From the NCBI GenBank assembly GCA_910577885.1, contig CAJTNK010000011.1, forward strand, positions 3,800 through 33,533: DNA of 29,734 nt, in the 5' to 3' direction. This document shows, piece after piece, positions 24,598 through 29,734 of this stretch. The notes beneath the pieces were generated by a model that saw only the letters and a list, made by a program, of their open reading frames with translations, searched no databases and was not told where the DNA came from. The DNA comes from an uncultured Rikenella sp. (GTDB taxonomy: Bacteria; Bacteroidota; Bacteroidia; Bacteroidales; Rikenellaceae). The number at the start of each line of letters is the position of its first letter. Positions within the stretch are counted from its first letter, which is position 1. The translations under genes and the position numbers were made by a program.

Positions 24598-25647
24598 TCA
24601 AGCGGTGATAAAAATCCGCATTCGGTAGAGCGGCCACGTGATCAGCCAGCACAACAGCACCATCGTCGCCGCCCACATCAGCGATGCAACCGCATCCGGC
24701 ACGTGGTAGCTTTGGTAAAAGCCGTACACCGCGCGGGTCACCCCCCACAGGCCGAACAGTTTGGCGAGAACGATCGAGAGGCTATAGATGAACAGCGAAT
24801 TGGTCCCCGCGATGGTGAAAAATTCGCACCACCGTTGCGCCTGCATGTATTCGATGATGAATGAGAGCACACTCCATATCCCCATCGCCACCCCCGAAGT
24901 GAAGAGGACGTAACTCGGTGTCCAAAGCGGTTTGTTCATCGGTGAGAACAGGCCGAATAGCCATCCGGCTCCGGTCAGCAGCAGGCCGAGGACCATCAGC
25001 GGCCCGATCCCTCCGCTCGCACTGTTGGGTCGATCCATGATTCGTCCCGCCGCATATCCGATCAGTACGCTCGCAATCGCCGGAATCGTGCTCAACAGCC
25101 CCTCCGGATCGAACGTCGGTCGGTAGAGGTGCGCCGATCCGAAGACCGCCATGTCCACCCTCCCCACCACCTCGGTGCCCAACGAATCGAGCAAGAACCA
25201 GTATCCCGCCAACAAGACGACGATGCTCAGCGTCACCCCCTGCATTCGCGGGATATATAAAGTGAGCGCAGCGGCAAAGAAGTAAGCCCATGCGATCCGT
25301 TGCAGCACCCCCGGTATCCGAACGAAAGCGAAATAGCTGTCGAACGGAATCCAGTTCAGCAGCACCCCCACCCCGAACAAGATCGAAGTACGTCGAAAGA
25401 TATGCACCATTTGTTGTGCTTTCGATCGCGAACTCCGGATTCCGTAGTCGTGTCTGTGTGTGGAGAACCACATGGCCGCCCCCACGATAAAGAGGAAAAA
25501 CGGAAAAATCATGTCGGCGAATGTGACCCCGTCGCCGGCACTGTGCACCAACGGCGCGAAAACCGAACCACCGGTTTGGTTGTTGAGAATGATCATCGCC
25601 AGGATGGTCATGCCGCGGAATACGTCGAGCGATAGAAACCTTTTCAT
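24598..25647 (-). CDS. HGSNAT-like membrane acyltransferase (DUF5009/DUF1624 type)
   Basis: This 349-residue protein has about ten hydrophobic segments. The N-terminal RFLSLDVFRGMTILAMI and NNQTGGSVF, then DMIFPFFLFIVGAAMWFS, are typical of the heparan-alpha-glucosaminide N-acetyltransferase-like (NagX-like) family, and a central FVRIPGVLQRIAWAY block is also conserved. Human HGSNAT moves acetyl groups across a membrane to glucosamine; the bacterial proteins are mostly uncharacterised and often sit near glycan-use genes. Which sugar is modified is unknown. Confidence 0.85.
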   Translation of the reverse strand: MKRFLSLDVFRGMTILAMIILNNQTGGSVFAPLVHSAGDGVTFADMIFPFFLFIVGAAMWFSTHRHDYGIRSSRSKAQQMVHIFRRTSILFGVGVLLNWIPFDSYFAFVRIPGVLQRIAWAYFFAAALTLYIPRMQGVTLSIVVLLAGYWFLLDSLGTEVVGRVDMAVFGSAHLYRPTFDPEGLLSTIPAIASVLIGYAAGRIMDRPNSASGGIGPLMVLGLLLTGAGWLFGLFSPMNKPLWTPSYVLFTSGVAMGIWSVLSFIIEYMQAQRWCEFFTIAGTNSLFIYSLSIVLAKLFGLWGVTRAVYGFYQSYHVPDAVASLMWAATMVLLCWLITWPLYRMRIFITA

Positions 25648-25676
25648 GGGCGGTGCGGAAAATCAAACAGTTAGTG

Positions 25677-25684
25677 CAAAGATA
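25677..25684 (-). promoter_or_regulatory. -7 element for the HGSNAT-like gene
   Basis: TATCTTTG on the minus strand, 29 bp before the start codon, fits TAnnTTTG. A T-rich tract lies at about the -33 distance, but no exact TTTG. Confidence 0.6.
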
Positions 25685-25757
25685 GGGTGTTTCTCTTGAA
25701 AAACGAAGAATCTCACGGTTTTGTATGTCCCGTTCGTTTTTTCCTTGCTCCCGGTCC

Positions 25758-26075
25758 TTATTCCTGGAGGCAACGCAACGGAAAACCGAACCCACGGCCA
25801 TTGCCGCTCTGCGGACCGAGCCAGGCGGGGCGGAAGTCCAAGTTGTGGGCATTGGTACCCGCAATGGTCGACGACCAACTGAACCCGGCGTTGCCGACGT
25901 TACGCAATCCACCGAAACCCCGATCGCCAAAAGCGTCGCGATTGCCCGGGGCCGGGTGTCCGAAAAAAGCCCGGCAAAACACCCTGTAGGTGCGGTTCGC
26001 GTGCCGAGCAACACCCCGGGGGCGGCTCTGTCCTGGGCACTCCAGGAACTCAATAAAAAGAGGTCTCCCGAACAT
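25758..26075 (-). pseudogene. Remnant of a FISUMP-type protein (C-terminal fragment)
   Basis: The last 60 or so residues of this minus-strand frame read like the C-terminus of Fibrobacter succinogenes major paralogous domain proteins: FFGHPAPGNRD, GLRNVGNAGFSWSST, NAHNLDF and a terminal GFPLRCLQE before the stop. The N-terminal two-thirds expected for the domain are missing. The only in-frame ATG (26073-26075) lies in the loop of a terminator hairpin, so the fragment is probably not expressed. Such C-type-lectin-like ends are common targets of diversity-generating retroelements; no reverse transcriptase or template repeat is visible here. Confidence 0.6.
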
Positions 26076-26089
26076 ATCCGGAAAACCTC
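26055..26089 (-). terminator. Terminator downstream of fabD
   Basis: On the minus strand a 13-bp hairpin (26089-26060, outer GAGGT/ACCTC, some G-T pairs, loop TATG) is followed by five T. It lies beyond the repeat element that follows fabD and would end transcripts that read through it. Confidence 0.7.
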
Positions 26090-26120
26090 CAAAACTTGTA
26101 CTTTATTTGATGTCTGTTTA

Positions 26121-26473
26121 TTGGCTACGGTATGGAACTGTTCTTTTTCTGAAGAAAAAGAACCAAAAAGACTTTCGAGGATGCTTGCGCATCCTAACTC
26201 TATCTCGGTACAGTGTCTGCCGACTGTGGGTCGGGGCGGTGGGGCGCTCTGATGCGTGCAAAACCTTTGAGCGCCCCGCTGCTCCCGGCCCACGAACGAG
26301 CGGAGAACCTTGTGACCCGGATGGATTTAAAGTGCGAAGCACTTTGCTAAAGTTTCTTTGGTACTTTCTGTTCACAACCGACGCTGCCAGCGAGAGCAGA
26401 GCGGGCTCGCCCGCTCTGCCGAGCGGCGAGGAGGAAAACGAGCGAAGCGAAGTTAAAAAGTACAGTACCCTCC
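26121..26473 (+). repeat. Four-hairpin intergenic element, copy 3 (complete, with insert)
   Basis: This copy has the same order as copy 2: TTGGCTACGG end; hairpin 1 at 26140-26163 (11-bp stem GTTCTTTTTCT); spacer CAAAAAGACTTTCG; hairpin 2 at 26178-26195 (AGGATGC-ttgc-GCATCCT). The central hairpin runs 26226-26293, with inner stem GGGGCGCT/AGCGCCCC and loop 26249-26269. Hairpin 3 is at 26329-26345 (AAAGTGC-gaa-GCACTTT). Hairpin 4 starts at 26361 (GTACTTT) and is split by a 77-nt insert before AAAGTAC. The last bases, CAGTACCCTCC, are identical to copy 2. Confidence 0.8.
26378..26454. repeat. 77-nt palindromic insert within copy 3
   Basis: The insert breaks the loop of hairpin 4. It has its own 10-bp stem, GCAGAGCGGG/CCCGCTCTGC with loop CTCG (26396-26419), flanked by GC-rich GCGAG/GAGCG repeats and ending in CGAGCGAAGCGAAG. 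It has no counterpart in copy 2. Confidence 0.6.
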
Positions 26474-26510
26474 AGTAAACCGAATGGGTATATCAAATAA
26501 ACGTATGAAC

Positions 26511-27392
26511 TTAGAGTGTGCTTTTCGATTCGCAAGCCGCTTCGCGGTTCACCTTTTTGATTAATCCGGCCAATACGTTCCCCGGCCCAAGTTCCGTGAA
26601 CGATGAGGCTCCGTCGGCGATCATCTGTTGTACGGTCTGCGTCCAGCGCACCGGAGCCGTTAATTGAGCGATCAGGTTGGCTTTGATCTGTTCCGGATCG
26701 GTGTAAGGTTTGGCGTCCACGTTCTGGTACACCGGGCAAACCGGTGTGGTGAACTGCGCCGCCCGAATCGCTTCTTCGAGTTCGACCCGCGCCGGTTCCA
26801 TCAGCGGCGAGTGGAAAGCTCCGCCGACGCTCAGTTTCAGCGCCCGTTTCGCTCCTTTGGCCGTGAGTTGTTCGCAGGCTTTGTCGATTCCCTCGATCGA
26901 TCCGGAGATGACGAGCTGCCCTGGACAGTTGTAGTTGGCGGCCACCACCACTTCAGGAATCGAGGCACAGACCTCTTCGACCACTTCGTCCGGCAGTCCG
27001 ATGATCGCAGCCATGGTCGACGGTTGCAGTTCGCAAGCTTTCTGCATGGCCAGTGCCCGTTTCGAGACCAGTTTCAGCCCCTCTTCGAAGCTCAACGCTC
27101 CGGCCGCCACCAGCGCGCTGAATTCGCCGAGCGAGTGTCCGGCCGTCATCTCCGGCCGGAAGTCCGGCAGCGACTTGGCCAGGATGACCGAGTGCAGAAA
27201 AACGGCCGGTTGCGTCACTTTGGTCTGTTTCAACTCGTCTGCCGACCCGTTGAACATGATGTCCGTGATCCGGAACCCCAAGATTTCGTTCGCTTTCTCG
27301 AACAGCTCCCGGGCTGCCGGAACCGTGTCGTACAGCTCTTTGCCCATGCCGGTGAACTGTGCCCCCTGGCCGGGGAAAACGTATGCTTTCAT
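26511..27392 (-). CDS. fabD: Malonyl-CoA:ACP transacylase
   Basis: This 293-residue enzyme loads malonate onto acyl carrier protein for fatty-acid synthesis. PGQGAQFTGMG is at the N-terminus, the nucleophile elbow GHSLGE gives Ser87, and GGAFHSPLM supplies the catalytic His. VTQPAVFLHS and the C-terminal ELGPGNVLAGLIKK are family motifs. Length is slightly under E. coli FabD. It stands alone, without other fab genes, divergent from the GH2-like gene and followed by repeat copy 3. Confidence 0.96.
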   Translation of the reverse strand: MKAYVFPGQGAQFTGMGKELYDTVPAARELFEKANEILGFRITDIMFNGSADELKQTKVTQPAVFLHSVILAKSLPDFRPEMTAGHSLGEFSALVAAGALSFEEGLKLVSKRALAMQKACELQPSTMAAIIGLPDEVVEEVCASIPEVVVAANYNCPGQLVISGSIEGIDKACEQLTAKGAKRALKLSVGGAFHSPLMEPARVELEEAIRAAQFTTPVCPVYQNVDAKPYTDPEQIKANLIAQLTAPVRWTQTVQQMIADGASSFTELGPGNVLAGLIKKVNREAACESKSTL

Positions 27393-27429
27393 ACTCGTTT
27401 CAGTGTTTGTTTTACAAAGTGTGAGAGGA

Positions 27430-27437
27430 CAAATATA
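27430..27437 (-). promoter_or_regulatory. -7 element for fabD
   Basis: TATATTTG on the minus strand, 37 bp before the fabD start codon, fits TAnnTTTG. A TTTA tract lies upstream at roughly the -33 position. Confidence 0.6.
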
Positions 27438-27521
27438 CGCCTTTTTTCCGAAGTAAACGTCCGTTCGGCCTCAGTCGGACCGAGGGATGTCGGCGGCGGG
27501 GGGTAAATTTCCAAAAAATGC

Positions 27522-27529
27522 TATCTTTG
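27522..27529 (+). promoter_or_regulatory. -7 element for the GH2-like gene
   Basis: TATCTTTG on the plus strand lies 24 bp before ATG 27554. The in-frame ATG at 27518 lies inside or before this element, which rules it out as the start from this promoter. No -33 TTTG is evident. Confidence 0.65.
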
Positions 27530-27553
27530 CCGTTTAGAAAAAGTTTTCTCACG

Positions 27554-29650
27554 ATGAAACGATTTTTTGTTGCCGTCGCTTTGTTTTCCGCGGTCTCGAG
27601 CGTTGGGGCCGGGCCTCGGAAATACGCTCCGCCGTATCGCTTGGCGCAGGGGGTGGAGCTGCCCCGTACCGAGTTTGTCAGTTACCGGAGTCAACGGGAT
27701 GCCGTGCGCGACGATTGCGACAGTTCGCAATATTATATCGGCTTGAATGGGGCTTGGTGTTGTCGGTTTTTCGACTCCGAGGCGGCTGTGCCGCAGGAGT
27801 TGGCGGGCGGAAATGTGGGGGCGTTGGAACGGATGGTGGCCAGCTGGGACACGGTTTCGCTGCCGGGGGCGTGGGAAATCGCCGGGCACGGGGGGCGCGG
27901 AAAGGCGGTTTTCGCTTCGCGGGCTTATGATTTTGCCGTGGATCGGCGGCAGGTGAGACCGCCTTATCTGCCGGGGGGGCGGAATGGGCAGGTGGCGGTC
28001 TATGTGCGGAAGTTTACCGTGCCGTTCGACCTGTTCGACAAGGCTCATTTTCTGCACATCGGGGCGGTAAAGGCGGGCGCGAGGATCTTTGTCAACGGCG
28101 AGGAGGTCGGTTTCAGCCGCGTGGATTCGAAAAATCCGGCGGAATTCGATATTACGAAGTACGTGAGCGAGGGGCGGAACTGGGTGGCGATCGTGGTGCC
28201 GCAGTGGACCGAGGCCAGCTACTTGGAGGATTGGCAGGGATGGCGGCTGTCGGGGATCAACCGGGGGTTGTACGTTTTTGCGCAACCGAAGATCCGCATG
28301 CGGGACTATCTGGTCCGGACGACGCTCGATCCGACCTATACGAACGGGTTGCTGGAGACGGCGATGCTGCTCAAGACCCAGCTGCTCAATCCGTTCGGGG
28401 TGACGGTCTATTACGACCTGTACGATCCGCAAGGGAAGCTGGTGAACAGCAACTTCCGGGATGTGGAGGTGGGGATGCGGGTCGAAGATACGGTGCGGTT
28501 CACGGCTTCGATTCCGAACGTGGCGAAGTGGACGGCCGAGCAGCCGAATCTCTACACGATCCTGTATCGGATCAAGCGCGAGGGGCGCTTTACGGAGTAT
28601 GTGGCTTGTCGGGTGGGGTTTCGGACGGTGGAGGTCGAGGGCGAACGGTTCTTGGTGAACGGTCGGCCGGTGGTGTTCAAGGGGGTGAACCTGGCGGAAC
28701 ATGCGGATTCCACGGGGAATTTCGTGAACGAGGCACAGATGCGGCGGATGTTGGACGAAATGAAACTGGCCGGGGTCAATGCCGTTCGGACGGACGGTTA
28801 TCCGCTGCCGAGCAGCTTCTACAAGCTGTGCGACGAGTTGGGATTCTACGTTTGCGACGTAGCGAATATCAACACCTGGGGGCTGGGGAGCAGCTTGTAC
28901 CGCGGGGGGACGATCTCGAACGATCCGGCGTGGCGGGAGGCCTATCTGGCGCGGATCGACGCGATGTACGAACGGAACAAAAACCATCCGTCGGTGGTGA
29001 TGTGGTCGCTGGGCGACCGGTCGGGGAACGGGTATAATATGTATCAGGGCTATCTGATGCTCAAACACAAGGAGCGGACACGGCCGGTGGTTTACAACGG
29101 GGCGGCGATGGAGTGGAATACGGACGTGTACTGTCCGGATTATCCGAAGTCGGCGGAAAATGGATCGGGTCGGCCGATGATTCCGTCGCGGGTGGGGGTC
29201 GATCCGGTGTGGTGGACGGCGCCGGGAGCGCAGGGGGCTTTCCTGGAACGGTGGAACGACATGACGCTGACGGCTCAGGTGCCGGGTGGAAAATACCTGC
29301 TGGCGGACGATTATAAACGGGTGCCGATGGTCTCGGACGAGGCGTTCGGGACGGTGGCGGTCTCGAAAAACGAGGCGGTACGCACGCTCTTTGCGAATGT
29401 CGCTATCACGCAGGTCGACGGGGCACGAGGTGTCTACCGGTTCGAAAACCGGATGCAGTTCGCGGACTTGAAAGACTTTCAGGTTCGCTATCAACTGATG
29501 GTCGGCGGACGCTTGGCGCGCGAAGGGATTCTCAACGTGGCCGCGGCGCCGGGAAAATCGGTCGATGTCCAAATCCCGGCGGTCGGTGGGGCGGGCAAAG
29601 ACCGAAAACTGCTTATCACGGTCGGCCATATCGCTCGTGCAGAGTTCTAA
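27554..29650 (+). CDS. GH2-family (LacZ-like) protein with degenerate active site
   Basis: This 698-residue secreted protein has a signal peptide (MKRFFVAVALFSAV). Domain order follows LacZ: a jelly-roll with AEFDITKYV and SYLEDWQGWRLSGINRG, an Ig-like domain, a TIM barrel starting near GVNLAEHADSTG, and a DUF4981-like Ig domain, but the C-terminal beta-galactosidase small-chain domain is absent. Barrel motifs have changed: GNE(S) is GDRS (Asp488-Arg489), RxSHYP is RTDGYP (412-417), and DEANIETHG is DVANINTWG (435-443). Only the nucleophile position may be kept (Glu596 in PMVSDEAFG). It may be a binding or otherwise altered protein. Transcribed divergently from fabD. Confidence 0.88.
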   Translation: MKRFFVAVALFSAVSSVGAGPRKYAPPYRLAQGVELPRTEFVSYRSQRDAVRDDCDSSQYYIGLNGAWCCRFFDSEAAVPQELAGGNVGALERMVASWDTVSLPGAWEIAGHGGRGKAVFASRAYDFAVDRRQVRPPYLPGGRNGQVAVYVRKFTVPFDLFDKAHFLHIGAVKAGARIFVNGEEVGFSRVDSKNPAEFDITKYVSEGRNWVAIVVPQWTEASYLEDWQGWRLSGINRGLYVFAQPKIRMRDYLVRTTLDPTYTNGLLETAMLLKTQLLNPFGVTVYYDLYDPQGKLVNSNFRDVEVGMRVEDTVRFTASIPNVAKWTAEQPNLYTILYRIKREGRFTEYVACRVGFRTVEVEGERFLVNGRPVVFKGVNLAEHADSTGNFVNEAQMRRMLDEMKLAGVNAVRTDGYPLPSSFYKLCDELGFYVCDVANINTWGLGSSLYRGGTISNDPAWREAYLARIDAMYERNKNHPSVVMWSLGDRSGNGYNMYQGYLMLKHKERTRPVVYNGAAMEWNTDVYCPDYPKSAENGSGRPMIPSRVGVDPVWWTAPGAQGAFLERWNDMTLTAQVPGGKYLLADDYKRVPMVSDEAFGTVAVSKNEAVRTLFANVAITQVDGARGVYRFENRMQFADLKDFQVRYQLMVGGRLAREGILNVAAAPGKSVDVQIPAVGGAGKDRKLLITVGHIARAEF

Positions 29651-29674
29651 AACTATTTACTGTATATCCGTTCT

Positions 29675-29734
29675 TTGGTGACGTGCGGGTACCGTACCTT
29701 TTCTGAAGAAAAGGTACCCAAAAGACTTCCGAGC
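29675..29734 (+). repeat. Four-hairpin intergenic element, copy 4 (partial, cut by window end)
   Basis: This copy begins TTGGTGACG, has hairpin 1 at 29694-29717 (11-bp stem GTACCTTTTCT, loop GA) and the spacer CCAAAAGACTTCCGAGC, where the window ends. Hairpin length (24 nt) and spacer match copies 2 and 3, while the stem sequence differs and stays fully paired. It lies 24 bp after the GH2-like gene. Confidence 0.75.

Noticed and set aside
25758..25940. The FISUMP fragment as a retroelement template repeat
   Set aside because: A template should be rich in AAC/AAT codons at variable positions; this stretch shows mostly substituted codons, and no reverse transcriptase is nearby.
24782..26293. 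Minus-strand open frame of 503 codons
   Set aside because: It spans the acyltransferase gene in another frame, a promoter, a terminator and part of the repeat, so it cannot be one gene.
26347..26739. Minus-strand open frame of 130 codons across the end of fabD
   Set aside because: It overlaps fabD in another frame and runs into the repeat element; no protein family was recognised.
27521..29629. Minus-strand open frame of 702 codons
   Set aside because: It is an exact shadow of the GH2-like gene; the plus-strand protein has clear domain homology and a signal peptide.

Overview
The window is about 29.7 kb of GC-rich Bacteroidota chromosome. The best guess is Alistipes or another member of the Rikenellaceae. 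This rests on Bacteroidota-type promoters (TTTG, then about 20 nt, then TAnnTTTG) at several genes, lipoprotein and SusCD-era glycan enzymes, and protein family variants typical of the Bacteroidales. No phage, plasmid, CRISPR, tRNA or rRNA sequence was seen.

Layout. (1) 135-5693 (+): a hexuronate/KDG operon holding a KduD-type dehydrogenase, a DUF4861 lipoprotein, KDG kinase, KDPG aldolase, an ExuT-like transporter and a small cupin. It ends at a perfect palindromic terminator shared with the convergent greA. (2) 6229-6790: an intergenic region with the greA promoter, a complete four-hairpin repeat element and the promoter of a YigZ/IMPACT gene. (3) 6791-13655 (+): yigZ, pyrB, pyrI, uvrA, an M16 peptidase and an O-methyltransferase, closely packed. 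(4) 13639-16633 (-): a free-Met-sulfoxide reductase (fRMsr) followed by a zinc/manganese-type ABC importer (binding lipoprotein, ATPase, permease). (5) 16742-19673 (-): rplM, rpsI, rpsB, tsf. (6) 19874-24487 (+): truA, a GH95 glycosidase and an M20 dipeptidase (PepD). (7) 24598-25647 (-): an HGSNAT-like membrane acyltransferase. (8) 25648-26510: a gene-free stretch with a remnant of a FISUMP-type protein, a terminator and a second complete four-hairpin element. (9) 26511-27392 (-): fabD, divergent from (10) 27554-29650 (+), a GH2-like protein with a degenerate active site.

How the genes work together. The first operon would take unsaturated or free uronates to 2-keto-3-deoxygluconate, then KDPG, then pyruvate plus glyceraldehyde-3-phosphate. 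The GH95 and GH2 proteins fit a glycan-degrading gut lifestyle. The rest is housekeeping: translation, pyrimidine synthesis, DNA repair, fatty-acid synthesis and metal uptake.

Most unusual content. First, a dispersed intergenic element seen four times (two complete copies and two cut by the window edges). Its hairpin stems change sequence between copies but keep pairing, and its central loop is conserved. Second, a GH2-family protein that has lost its acid/base and metal-site residues. Third, an orphan FISUMP C-terminal fragment of the kind diversified by retroelements.
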